Source: Budorcas taxicolor (lineage: Eukaryota > Chordata > Mammalia > Artiodactyla > Bovidae). From it: DNA of 64,000 bases. Location: contig NC_068910.1 of NCBI RefSeq assembly GCF_023091745.1, positions 6,546,272-6,610,271 on the forward strand. The letters run 5' to 3'. Below, piece after piece: positions 45,060 to 56,678 of the stretch. The notes beneath the pieces are model-generated. The model made no database searches. It was not told the DNA's origin and saw only the letters and a program-made list of their open reading frames with translations. Each line of letters begins with the position of its first letter. Position 1 is the first letter of the stretch. Both the position numbers and the translations under genes were made by a program.

Positions 45060-45888
45060 TGGTGGATAACTACTAATTAATTGGAGGGTATTTACTAATA
45101 TTTATTAATTGAGGGATTATTACTTTACAACATTGTGATGGTTTTTGCCATAAATCAAAATTTGCCATAAGTCAAAATTTGTGGCAACAGCCACATTTGT
45201 GAATGTTCATTTGTGAATCAGCCATAGGCATACATGTGACCCCTCCCTCCTGAACCCCCCCACCCTGCCTCCCTCCTCACCCCATCCCTCGGGTTGTCAC
45301 AGAGCACTGGCTTCGGGTTCCCTGTGTCATACGTCAAACTCCCACTGGCTATCTGTTTTACCTTTGGTAATGTATATGTTGGCACCCCACTCCAGTCCTC
45401 TTGCCTGGAAAATCCCATGGACGGAGGAGCCTGGTGTGCTGCAGTCCATGGGGTCACAAAGAGTCGGACACGACTGAGCGACTTCACTTCACTCACTTCT
45501 TTCTTTATCGTTGGAGAAGGAAATGGCAACCCATTCCAGTATTCTTGTCTGGAGAATCCCATGGACAGAGGGGCCTGGCAGGCCTTGGTCCATGGGGTCG
45601 CAAAGGGTTGGACACGACTCAAGTGACTAAGCAGCAGCAGCAATGAGTATGTTTCAATGCTATTCTCTCCAATCACCCCACCCTCTCCTCCCCATGAGTC
45701 TGAAAGTCTGTTCTTTATGTCTGTGTCTCCTTTGCTGCCCTGCACGTAAGATCGTTGATACCATCTTTCTAGACTCCACATATATGCATTAATATACGAT
45801 TTTTGTCTTTCTGACTTACTTCACTTGGTATAATAGACTCGAGGTTCATCCACCTCATTGGAACTGATTCAGATGCGTTCCTTTGTGT
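45060..45888 (-). mobile_element. Ruminant L1 3' end interrupted by Bov-A2
   Basis: Reverse sense: ttgtgatggtttttgccata, gaatcagccataggcataca, cactggctatctgttttacc; after the SINE it continues gtttcaatgctattctctcc to aggttcatccacctcattgg. The left end contains repeated aattaattggaggg-type sequence. Confidence 0.72.
45381..45643 (+). mobile_element. Bov-A2 SINE (dimer)
   Basis: Two Bov-A units joined near ctttctttatcg, ending agcagcagcagc. The flanks aatgtatatgtt and aatgagtatgtt are a 12-bp duplication with one difference. Inserted in L1. Confidence 0.93.
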
Positions 45889-45892
45889 GTGT

Positions 45893-46205
45893 GTTTTAAT
45901 AATTTTATCTACGTATGGCTGTGCTTGGTCTTTGATGCTGTGCAGGCGTCTCTCCAGTTGCAGTGCGAGGGCTTCTCGTTGCTGCGGCTTCTCTTGTTGT
46001 GGAGCAGGGGTTCTAGGCATGCAGACTTCAGCAGCTGTGGTGCACAGGCTCAGTAGTTGCAGCTCCCAGGCTCCAGAGCACAGGCTCAGTAGTTGTAACA
46101 CATAGACTTAATTGGCCCACAGCATGTGGGGTCCTCCTGGATCAGGGATCAAACCCATGTCTCTTGCATTAGCAGGTGGATTCTTTACCACTGAGCAGGG
46201 AAGCC
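45893..46205 (-). mobile_element. CHR-type SINE, long form
   Basis: gctgtgcttggtctttgatg, repeated cagtagttg units, gcatgtggggtcctcctgga and the head ttctttaccactgagcaggg. Confidence 0.88.
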
Positions 46206-47349
46206 CAGATTCACCAGTTTTATAAGTTTTGGGAAGCAGCTCCTCCAGTCCCCACTGGGCCTCTTTTCTTGGGGACTCCTGCGGGGGAAGCTTGGAGGTC
46301 TAGAATTCAGCTCCCGCCTCTCTGCAGCTGGTCTCGAGGATATAACTGACACCCTCACCCTCTCCTGCACCACCTCCTTGTGCCCCTGCGCCCTGAGCTG
46401 GCACCCCCACGGGTTAGGTGGCTTGGATGGGGGTGGTGGTGAATGAGACCCTCATCCTTGAGAGGTCTGCACTCCTTATTACCAGGCCCAGTCCATGCAT
46501 TTCTTTATTTCCTGTTGAAACTGGGGACGAGAGAACTGAGAGCTGTCCCAGTGAACCACTTAGGTGCCAAACGTCTTCTTTCCTGCCCCTACTGTGGATC
46601 AGCAGCTAGACTGTCTCCTGATGACCAGAGTCTATTACCCAGTCGGGGAGGGGACTCTTGTCCTTCCCTGCCAGTGTCTTGGCACGAGGAGCCCAAAGTG
46701 ACTGGACAGCTTGGAGTCTGGTGGAATCCTTGCTCTCACCAGGGCAAGTGTTTCTCCTCTGGTTACCAGGGTTTCTAAACTTTCCTGGCGACATGCACTT
46801 TCCATCTGGATTCCCAGAAGTTACAGTGACTGGAACCACTCTGCTCCCCGCTCTTGGTTTCCAGACTATGTAACCCCTCTAATGGAGACACAGCCCCATG
46901 CAGTGCCCACTGACTTAGGGCACCAGGGTATATACTGCCTCTTGCAGGATGTTACCCCATCCTCTCAGGCCTCTCCATTAATTTTCCAGTGTGTTCTTTA
47001 TGTCAAAGGGCATGTTCTGGTGTGTCCCCACACCCGTAAACACTTGCTTTGTCTGGTAGGTACCTGAGTCCGCCTAGGATTTATCCCTCACCTTCTCGAG
47101 TGTGTGTGTCTTACTAACATCTCTCCCATACCTGTCACCTCTCTATCCTCTATTCTGATGACATGATCTCAAAATGCAGCGGACCTGCAGTGCTCTGGGG
47201 CACAGGTGAGACAGATCCCTTTGGATGTTATGTGATGACAGAGGACAGGAGAGGTGACCTAGCCCTTGGCAGGCTCATCAGTGTGTACTGCTGTTCATCC
47301 CCAGAGAAAGTGAATTTTCTCTGATCCCCTCTTCTGAGAAGGATGGTTC
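46206..47349. other. Unique flank sequence
   Basis: No gene recognised. Some stretches (46600-47000) could be decayed LTR but I cannot assign them. Confidence 0.35.
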
Positions 47350-47551
47350 TTCTTGTGTTAGTCCCAGTCGTGTCCGACTCTTTGTGACCCCATGGACTGT
47401 AGCCCACCAGGCTCCTCTCTCCACGGGATTCTTCAGGCAAGAATACTGGAGTGGATTGCCATTTTCTTCTCCAAGAGATCTTCCTGACCCAGGGATCGAA
47501 CCCAGGTCTCCTACATTGTAGACAGATTCTTTCCCATCTGAGCTATCCAAT
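47350..47551 (-). mobile_element. Bov-tA SINE
   Basis: Body (cccagtcgtgtccgactctt, gcaagaatactggagtggat) then head (ctttcccatctgagctatcc). Confidence 0.92.
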
Positions 47552-47694
47552 ATAAAATGTCTTTGCCAGATTAATAGCTGAATACTATGTATACAGTCTT
47601 GTTAATGTGCTCTAGCAAAGATACTGCATTTGATAACAGCTACTGGGGCTATTAGCTGGCTTTTCTTTTTCTTTTTTTTTTGCTCTATATGTTT

Positions 47695-47915
47695 TTAAAC
47701 ATTTATGTATTTATTTTTGGTTGTGCTGGGTCTTCATTGCTGCACGCGGGCTTTCTCTAGTTGCAGTGTGCGGGAGCTAATCTTTGTGGCGGCGCGCAGG
47801 CTTCTCGCTGCAGTGGCCTCTCTTGTTGCGGAGCACAGGTCTAGGACGCTCGGGCCTCAGTAGTTGTGGCCCACAGGCTCAGGAGTTGCAGCACTTGGGC
47901 TTAGTTGCATGGTTA
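47695..47915 (-). mobile_element. CHR-type SINE, long form, head missing
   Basis: catttatgtatttatttttg tail in reverse, ctgggtcttcattgctgcac, cctctcttgttgcggagcac and tagttgtggcccacaggctc. It stops before the tRNA-like head. Confidence 0.88.
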
Positions 47916-48329
47916 GGGTTGGGACAGTTCACTGCCATCTTCCAGTACCCTGTGGCTTAGATAGGGGGCTGCAATTCTTGTATCTTTTAGGACACTGAGA
48001 GAGCACTAGTCTCCACCATTCTCCTAAGGATGTGACATGGCTGGGGGCAGCTTTGAACCTTCCCCTTTTCCACCATCCTGGCTCCCACCCCACAGTCCAA
48101 GGACCTGAGGTGTGGTTTTTACTCCCAAGTATACGCACTCAGTACATTACACATCTGAGAACTAGAGAAATGACCACCAGTTGGTTCCATGGATGCACCA
48201 CCATGAGCTGGACCTGGGCCAGGGACATTTATATCAGACACTGACATTAAGGTCAAATAAGATACTGTTAGAGAGGAAGACTGTAACACGCAATGGGTGA
48301 CAGTTGTTTCCACTTTAGAACCAGCTCCT

Positions 48330-48495
48330 CTGGGTTGCAATCCTGGCACCTCTGGTAATGGACTGTGAACCTTTGGGCAGGTAGCCACACCTCTGAGCTT
48401 TACTTTCCTCACCTATAAAGCGGGTAAAATGATATCTTCTTTGCAAAGTTGTCGTAAGTGTAAATGAGCCTCTACAAAACATGTAAGTGTCTGGC
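48330..48495 (+). repeat. MIR fragment
   Basis: gggttgcaatcctggcacct, tttgggcaggtagccacacc, ctttactttcctcacctata and gcgggtaaaatgatatcttc. Confidence 0.72.
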
Positions 48496-48539
48496 TTAGC
48501 TCCACACTCAGCTTTTCCTGAATGAAAGCTTCATTTTTA

Positions 48540-48650
48540 TTTTGCCTGCAGCCTGCAGCATGTGAGATCTTAGATCCCCAACTAGGAACCAAACCCATGG
48601 CCCATGTAGGGGAATGTAGATCCTAACCCCTGGATGACCGGAGAAGCCCC
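48540..48650 (-). mobile_element. CHR-type SINE
   Basis: gcagcatgtgagatcttaga, tccccaactaggaaccaaac and the head cctggatgaccggagaagcc. Flanking gaaagctt repeats may be its duplication. Confidence 0.82.
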
Positions 48651-48655
48651 AGCGA

Positions 48656-50919
48656 AAGCTTGGTTTTATTAAGAACTCTTCAGTCTGAACGCCCAGCTTC
48701 TGCAGGGCTCTTTGTCTTTAGGGGTGATGGCTCCTTGGCTGGGCCCAGAATGGCTTTACGTGAGACTGTCAAAGCTGGATCCCCCAGAACTTGTAGGTCA
48801 TCTGCTTCTAAAGGCAGCTCCTCTTCTGTCCTGCATATGAGTGAGATGTCACCATTAGAAAGCCATACTTTTGCTCCTGTTTCATCTCCAGAAAGCCCCT
48901 TTTTGGCACCAATATCTCCCATTTGTGTGGCAATTGTTTTGTACTATCCAAAACACTTAGCTGTCCTTCCAGCAGCCCTGAAAAGTAAATCAGAGCCTTT
49001 CCCAAAGTTCCTCAGCGGGAGAGGGAGGGACTGGGGTTTGAACCCCACACTGTCGGTGAAGAGGCTGTCAAGTGGAGGCAGTCTGAGTGATTAATGCCAA
49101 CACCGTGTAGTCCCTCTGTCTCCCAAAGCACCTTCTATCACTCTAGGTGAGGTACAGTGAGTCAGGCCATAGCAACTACAGTTAAACTTGAGGAGCCCAC
49201 TCTGCCTCTCAAGGGCCCTGTCTATAGGCCATCTACCCAGAACTTAATGACGAGAGCTGTAGAGAAGGTGAGTAACTCACTCCCATTCACGTGTTTGTTC
49301 CACAGCAGAGCTAACCTGGAGCAGAGCCCAGACCAGAGGCTCCCAGAACCTGATCCCAAGTGCTTCACCGCTGTGCCACACTAGCATGCAATAATAGATG
49401 GTTTAAGATTGTTTACAGAGTGAAGCCTGCATGACGAGGGCGCTGTAGGTAAGGGGACCAGCCCAAGCCAAGGCCCAGAGGGGTGGAGCAGCTCTGCGTT
49501 CAGGGTCACTGGGAGAGAGGTCATGAAGATGAGAATAGGGTGGACCAAGATGCTCTGGGGAAGGCAGGGTGACATCGAGAAGTCTCAGCTCATCCCCCCA
49601 AGTCACCTCTAGTGCCCCCAGTGGAGAGCCTTTCCTTTGGGTGTCTGAAACTGGGACTTGTGGCTTCCTTTGAAAGTGTGGTTCTCTGCCTTGCCAGGGC
49701 CTTTGGGGCACAGTATTCAACCATCCACGGTCACAACCAGCCACATCGTAACACCGGGCTTGACTGCAGCCTTGCCTCCACTACTCTGTGTGGAATCTTG
49801 GCACTGCCATTCATGGGCGAGCCCTGAGGAGTGCATATTCTTTGGAGCGTGTGTGGTCTTAGTGGTAATTGGATAAGTGGATTAAAAAGACAAACATGTA
49901 GAAACTCCCTAAGCAGCCCAGATGGGGGAGGCAGCGAGGTCCAACCAGGAGCATGGCTTTGGAGGAACAGACCTGAGTCCTAGTACTTTCCTTTGCTGTA
50001 AGCCTTGGGCCAGTCTCTTAGTCTTCCGAATGCCCAGTTTCTCCAGATGTGATTTGGCACCCCAAATACTCCTCTTGACCTCTGACTCTGAAGATGGAGG
50101 GCAAAGCCCAACTCCTAAGTGTGTGTCCAATGATAGTAACTCTTGCATGACTCTTGGAAGGTCCTGTGTTTTCACAGTCTCAGGTCAGAGTCTTCCAGAA
50201 CCTGGTCAAGGACCTGATGCCAGCAGTTTCTGAAGGGAGTGTTCTCAGGAGAACCTGGTCAGGCAGTGGGGAAAGCAGGAGAGGGATGGGAAGGAGCCAC
50301 CTCACCAACATCACCATCCTTCCACCCAAGGGGAAGAGTTCAGGGGAGTGCCGTCTCGGCCTGGTCCTAGACATCAGGGAGCCTTGCGCTTGTCCTCACC
50401 TCAAGGCAAAGGAGCTGGTGTCTGTCCTCCCACTAGGGAGTTCTTGGTCAGAGCCTGCTGGGGAGCTGGAGGGAGCTCCCAGCTCTCTGTAAGGACAAGG
50501 TGGCCGCAGTGTCATCTTAGAGCCAGGGACCAGCCCCCAGGAACAGGGCATGCAGAAGCTGGGGGAGGGGTGTACAGAGCTGGTGAAGAGACTGGAGGAG
50601 GTCTGCACGACCTTGAATGTCTCCACTCGTGCTCTCAGGGCTTTCCCAAGCCAGCCTGCGGGGCCAGGACCCATTCCCTTGCCAGAGAACAAAGCTGACA
50701 ACATGTTGACTTTTAAGTCTGAAAGCCTGTGTCTGGTGTAAGATAGAAGGTGTTTGGAAGGAAAAGTGATTATGTTCCTTTCCCTGAGGCTGGGAAGGCC
50801 CCTTGCCTGCCCTTAGGGCACCCCAGCTGGCCACATCTGACTCCAGGTTGGTGTTCTCTCTGGGATATGGGAATCTGTCCGATGGTACAGAGTGGCCGTT
50901 CGAACTTGCAGCTGCAGTC
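48656..50919. other. Unique flank sequence with faint MIR pieces
   Basis: MIR-like pieces at about 48940-49065 (minus) and 49965-50060 (plus). Frames at 50154-50492 and 50550-50741 have no recognised family. Confidence 0.4.
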
Positions 50920-50924
50920 CTTAT

Positions 50925-51580
50925 ATTTGTTACCTAATGCTTCATAATAAATCACCCCAAAACTTAGTGGCTTAGAACAACAAACATGGGACTTCCCTAG
51001 TGGTCCAGTGGCTAAGATTCCCCACTCCCAATGCAGGGGGCCCAGATTCAGCCCCTGGTCAGGGAACTAGGATTAGATCCCACATGCCAACTAGGATCCC
51101 ACGCCACAGTGAAGATTGAAGATCCTATGCGCCACAACTAACACCTGATGCATCCAAACAAAGTAATGTTGTTTTAAAAGAGAGAAACAACAAACCTTTA
51201 TTATCTCAGCATTTCTGTGGGTCAGGAATCCGGCAGCCGCTTAGCTGGGTGGCTCTGACTCAGAGTCTCTGGTGAGGTTGTACTCCAGCTGTTGGCTGGG
51301 GCTGTGGTCATCTGAATGCTCAAGTGGGGTAGGGGATCCAGTACCAAGTGGGCTCGCTCACGCTGCTGGTGACTGGCGGTCTTGGTTCCTTGCCACTGGG
51401 CTTTGCATAGGGCTGCTGGGGTATACCCTGCCACAGCAGCTGGCTTCGCCCAGAGCAAGCAGTTCAAGAGGGAAAGCAAGGAGGAAGCCACACATCTTTT
51501 ATGTCCCAGTCTTACATACCATCACACACCATCATTTCTGCCACATCGTATTTGTTGAGAGCAACTCACTGAGTACCTCC
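50925..51580 (-). repeat. MaLR-like LTR (MLT1 type), split by a SINE
   Basis: ataataaatcaccccaaaac, ttagtggcttagaacaacaa | cctttattatctcagcattt, ctgtgggtcaggaatccggc, tgcttggcttcgccc-type wording and tatgtcccagtcttacatac match a reversed ERVL-MaLR LTR. The family call is from memory of the consensus. Confidence 0.5.
50986..51185 (+). mobile_element. CHR-type SINE with TSD, nested in the LTR
   Basis: acttccctagtggtccagtg head, cccctggtcagggaactagg and acaactaacacctgatgcat. A 10-bp duplication, AACAACAAAC, occurs at 50976-50985 and 51186-51195. Confidence 0.93.
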
Positions 51581-51608
51581 ATACTTAATTGAAGGAGAAG
51601 TGCCTTTT

Positions 51609-51844
51609 GTTGATAGTTTTAAAAATATATTTATTTTAAAACATTTTACTATTTATATCTATATTTAATTTTAATATATTTTTATTTGGCTGCACCAGGT
51701 CTATGTTGCACATGGGATCTTTAGTTGCACCATGCAAACTCTTAGTTGTGGCATGTGGGAGCTAGCTGCCCAACCAGGGATTGAACCCAGGCCCCCTGTT
51801 TTGGAAGCATGGAGTCTTAGCCACTGGGCCTTCAGGGAAGTCCG
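51609..51844 (-). mobile_element. CHR-type SINE with TSD
   Basis: AT-rich tail in reverse, atttggctgcaccaggtcta, gccactgggccttcagggaa head. A perfect 12-bp duplication, GAAGTGCCTTTT, occurs at 51597-51608 and 51845-51856. Confidence 0.94.
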
Positions 51845-51856
51845 GAAGTGCCTTTT

Positions 51857-52859
51857 AGAGGGAGAAATATCAGAGAACCTAGGGATGTGATTTACAAGCA
51901 GGGTGGTGCTATAGAGCTGCTCCCCACCTTGCAGGGGTGCTTGGAGAGTGCTGCCCTTAATCAGCTCCCTGGCTGATGAACTCCCCTGTGTCATTCTGCC
52001 CCAGAGTGGGGGTGGAGGACTCTCTCCCACCAGTTGCTGCACCCACCCTTCCCCAGACCTGCAACACTTGTGGTTCTTCCCACCCTTCTCCCCTCTTCTT
52101 CTCCAGGCATCTCAGTTCTGCTTTCCCAGAAATGGACCTGAGATGCTCTCAGACCTGTGATTTCACCTTTGTGGAAAAGGGCTGTTCAGTGTGCTCACAT
52201 CTGCCAGGGGTGCTGGGTGGAGGTAGTCTTCGTGGGGCTGAGGCAGCGTGTCCCAGTCCCCAGGCAAGATCTGAGCCTGGATGAAGCCTGGTCCACTCAG
52301 CACACACCCATCCTTTGATCTGAGGATGAAGAAGTACTTAGCCACATCACCCATTTTTCTTTCCAGTGTACCTGTGGGGCGGGGCAGGGAGGGAGGGTGG
52401 AGGAACTGGGGCAGAGTTGTTTTTTCTTGACCTCATTTCAAGGCAGTTGAGCTGGATCTGGAAGACATGTGTCCAGTGGCAGCTGCTGCTGACCTCTCAG
52501 CCACACTGGACTTTGTATTGGGATGTGGTGGCCCTGAGCCTGTGCTTTGAAGACTTCCCACTGCAGGGAACTTAACCAACCCAGGGCCCCAGATCCTGGA
52601 TTTTGAATTCTTATTCCACCCCTCACTTGTGTTGAGGCCATGGCACTTCCCACAACCTGTCAATAGTGCAGAAGCAATATCATTTTGGGAGATGCCTCAG
52701 ATGTCCCATAACTTTGGCTCAAGGATTCCCCAGTGGCTTTGCAGAACCTCCTTAGACAGACCAGCAATTTAGGATGCTCCCAGTAAACCTACCTTTCTCC
52801 TTTCCTCAGAGTTAGGGCTGCTGGCTAAACTATAGGACACTACCCACCGCCTCCCGCCG
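51857..52859. other. Unique flank sequence
   Basis: No feature recognised. Confidence 0.4.
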
Positions 52860-52877
52860 CCCCCCCCCCCCCCCCCC
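52860..52877. repeat. Poly-C tract of 18
   Basis: A pure run of C in a C-rich context, 34 bp left of a palindrome. Confidence 0.95.
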
Positions 52878-52911
52878 GCCCCCACAATAAAAGCTATAGG
52901 ACCTTCAGGTG

Positions 52912-53033
52912 AATGTGAATTCCAGATAAACAACAAACGATTCTTATATAAGCATGTCCCCAGTCCTGCATGAGACTTGCTGATACTAAGAAATTTATTT
53001 GTTGTTTATCTGAAATTCACATTGGGCATTATA
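52912..53033. repeat. Imperfect palindrome, hairpin-forming (MITE-like)
   Basis: The left arm starts aatgtgaattccagataaac and the right arm ends gtttatctgaaattcacatt. Pairing continues inward through cttatataagcatgtcc-like sequence to a small centre near tcctgcat. The layout suggests an old palindromic DNA element. Family not named. Confidence 0.7.
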
Positions 53034-53348
53034 GCTGTGTATTTGCTACCTCCGATAACCCTACTTGGGGTCAGGCTCACCTTGAAGCCTCTTCTGATCC
53101 CTCTCTTATTTCCTGTCACACATGCATTTCCTCTGATAAAATCCTTTCATGTTTAACCCCTCTTGGCATTTACTTCTCAGCCAGCAGGGCAGGGCTGGGA
53201 GTGGTGAGCACAAGTGTGCAAGCTTGGCTGACAAACATCTCAGCTGGTGTGGTCCTGGGAGTGGGGCCACCTTTTGTTGCTCAAAGCTGTACTTGTGGGG
53301 GAAGAGGAAGCACTCTTTGGTCCAAATTTTAATGCATTTTTCAAGTAT

Positions 53349-53560
53349 TTGTTGTTGTTTAGTTGCTAAGTCGTGTCCAACTTTTGCCGCCACATGGACT
53401 GTAGCCCACCAGGTTCCTCTGTCCATAGGATTTCTCAGGCAAGAATACTGGAGTGGGTTGCCATTGCCTTCTCCAGGGGATCTTCCCAACCTAGGGACTG
53501 AACCCATGTCTCCTGCATTGGCGGGCATATTCTTTACCACTGAGTCACCTGGGAAGCCCC
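53349..53560 (-). mobile_element. Bov-tA SINE
   Basis: gttgtttagttgctaagtcg body and ttaccactgagtcacctggg head. Flanks ttcaagtat and tccaagtat look like the duplication. Confidence 0.93.
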
Positions 53561-55762
53561 TTTCCAAGTATAAGGAACTCTAAATCAGTTATCCAATTTC
53601 AGGGTGCTTTTAAGAGTCGCATGGGGGAATACAAAGGAAATGGAGGTTCCTGGGTCCCTCCCTTCAGATATTCCAATTCTATGGGTCTAGGATTGGGATC
53701 ACAAAGGTGTATTTTTGCAGGCTTCACAGTAGGTTTTGAAACTGCACCAGGAAGATAACTTGGTAAATTTGGTAACACTTTTCATGAATGCTTCTGCCCA
53801 TGCTTATTCCATGCTCTCTCTGGGTGATAATTAATTAGCATTTAGTAGTCAAGGCATCAAGGCTGGGAGTAAGTTCACTTTCCTTTCTTTCCTTCCCTGC
53901 TTATTTTCCCAAGTCCTCTCTGGGTTAGAAAAATTTGCCAAAAGTCTGGGTCCCTGAGCAGATATGGTGTACTCTTTTTTTGTTTGATAATAAGAGCAGC
54001 ATCAATCACTTTTCCCCTTGTCTGCTAGGAGGCTCTGAGCAAGATTTCTGTGTAAGTTGCAGTACTCCTCCTATGTCAGGATTTCTGATACAACAGATTC
54101 CTGCCCCCTGCCAAGTAAACACACGGGATTTTGTTACACTGTTACTGTGGTTTCATTCCTGGCAGTAACAGCGGGCTTGTCTGTTTCTCACTGTGAACAG
54201 CGGTACCCAGAAGTATGCAGAGTACAAACCAGCCTTGACTTAACCTGCCTCCTAAGAAACTGGAGGTGCCTCCCAGGGGCCAGGATCACGTGTTTCTGTG
54301 CTTCTGTAGGAGGGTTAAAGTAGAGGGTAAAGCTGCAGAGAGGGTGTGGGCCTCCGAGAAACAGCAAGCCAGGCACCACCCTTAAAGGCACAGCTTGGTG
54401 GGTATCAGTGCGAGGCTGGCCGGTGTAACCAGTGAGTTTGCAATGGGTGTTGGCTGATTCTGATCCCAGGCAGTCTGGGTGAGTCGGCAAGGGAGGAATG
54501 TCCTGACTCACTCCTGTCTCGGTTTCTCTTAGGGTGGAGGGCTGAGCTACCTCTAGGGGCTGGGGAATCTAGAAAGAAAGAGACGGACAATGGAGCTTAA
54601 TATGAAGCCTGTGGGAATAGGAGTCCTGACCACAAGGATTCAAGGCCTCTTTCATTCTGACATTCCACCACCCACCGCTTTCTGAAGACCTACGAAGTAT
54701 GGCTCTGTGCGAAGGGCTGGGTTGGGGGCCATCAGGAGACCAGACCTCCCACCCCAGAGATTCAGGCTGTCAAGTACTTGTTTTCAGATCGTGTTTAGTA
54801 TTCCTCCCATTTTCCTGCTCTTCAGCCTTAGTTGGGTGACATGGGGCTCAAGTGAGCCCCATCTGTTAAATGGGTGTGTGGGGTTGGAGTGGAGCACCAG
54901 GGGGCTTAGAGTCCCAGTGTCTTCCCTCCTGTGTGCTGGCATCAGTTCCTCCTCCCTGGTACTGCTATGGCAAGACGTGCTGATGGAAGCCTCGTGGGGA
55001 TAGACCCTGTCCAGGCATCCCTCCATGTGCCCAGCCCCGGGCGGCTGGCTCAGAGCCACCCCCAGCAGGGGTTAGCTGCCCTGGTGTGGGGATGGAGTGA
55101 CCTGTGCTACATCGGAGCTCCTGCCTTTGATCATGGAAGTCCCAAGGCCTGTGTTCTCACCAGGCCCAGGAACATGCACCACCTCTTTTAAACAGAGCTC
55201 CAAATCTACGGGCCTGGGGAAGCAGAGGTTCAGTTCTAAGCAGCTTCATTTGGTCCATTTTCCAGACGGGCTTCAAATGAAGATTCACCTCCTGAAAGGA
55301 AAAGAAGCAAGCCTCAAATCCTAGGCTTCCAAATGTGAGACAGAAATGATGAAACTACAGATAGGTTTTTACATCCAAACCGCAGGTGGACAGAGGACGC
55401 TGCTGGCAAAGCCAGGCCCTGGCCGGCGGCTCCGCAGGTGGGGGAGGAGGCAGAATCTGACTGGTGACAGCTGAAGACCCTGGGAGTTGCTGTGCATCTT
55501 GGAGCTTCATGTCCTCCCAGTGACATAGGGAAATTCTATCTTCCGTTGAGTTATCCCAAGGTCTGGGGTAATACGGCTGGGAGTGTACCAAGCACCAGCT
55601 ACTGGGGCTTTCGCTGCAATTAGCTCTTCTCTGCCTGCCAGGATGATGGCGATCAGGATCTAGGCATTCCACTCTGCAGTGGGGTGTAGAGCCATTTTGG
55701 GCCCTGCTAGGTGCGTTTTGGAAAATTAAGTCATATCACAAACACTCCTCAAAAGGTACCAC
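53561..55762. other. Repeat-poor flank sequence, 2.2 kb
   Basis: No SINE or LINE recognised in 2.2 kb, the longest clean stretch in the flank. Frames of 60-107 codons occur without support. A candidate place for conserved noncoding DNA. Confidence 0.4.
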
Positions 55763-56034
55763 TTCAAGACTTCACTGGTGGTTCGGCGGATATGAACCTG
55801 CCTTGCAACGCTGGAGACACAGGTTCCATCCCTGATCCAGTAAGAGCCCACATGCCACGGGGCACGCACCACAACAAAACCTGCACACCTAGAGCCCGTA
55901 CTCTGCAACAAAAGAAGCCACAGGGTGAGAAGCCTGTGCCCCGCAATGCGGTAGCTCTGCTCGCCCCAGCTAGAGAGAGCCCGAGTGCACCAGTGAAGAC
56001 CCAGTGCGGCCAGATATAATAATAAATAATTTAT
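55763..56034 (+). mobile_element. CHR-type SINE, long form
   Basis: gacttcactggtggttcggc head, ctgcacacctagagcccgta, gagagagcccgagtgcacca and an aataataaat tail. Confidence 0.88.
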
Positions 56035-56660
56035 TGGTAGAATGAAAGGACCCCTAATTCCACCATGTTGGTGTTTTCCCAGACACTGCCCCACCCCTGG
56101 AGGGCAGACAATTTCCTGTCCTTTTATGAAGTGCGCGGCACTGAACAGGCCTCCGCAGAAAATAGCTCGCACTGTGTAATTACCGATGAGTGCACAATCG
56201 CTGGACAGTGAGGGCAGTTATTAGCTGGTAATGCCCGATGACAAGGAGCCCACTAAGTACAGCCCTGTTGTACAAGGGAGGGAATAGATGGAAGTGTGAT
56301 GGGGCTTTTCTGGGTGGGGGCCTCAGGGGTGTCTGCTGGTGGCAGGTAGCACACTAGCGGGGACAAGGACTAGATGAGCTTTGGTAAGAGGGTGCCCACT
56401 GATTCCATCTCTGCCACACGACTACTTCATTCACAAGCCCACAGTGCAAGCACTCAGTGGTCGGCAGCAGAGACTGACTCATCTAACGGCTAAGTCATCC
56501 TGTTCACTTAGGCATTTAGTGCCTCTTCTGGAGCAGATCTTCACGATGGGCACGAGCAAATGGCACAGAGATCCTTCACCCATTGGTCCACTGTGGGCCT
56601 CTTCCCCAGGCCCCCTTTTTGTTCCTGATCTTCCAGTCTTGCCCCTCCCAGGCCTCCAAT
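56035..56660. other. Unique flank sequence
   Basis: No feature recognised. Confidence 0.4.
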
Positions 56661-56678
56661 CAACTGGCTAAGTCTTTT

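Noticed and set aside
50154..50741. Overlapping plus frames of 112, 116 and 63 codons as a possible gene
   Set aside because: There is no recognised family, no splice or start context and no repeat of the pattern on scanning. An unannotated noncoding RNA cannot be excluded but is not supported.
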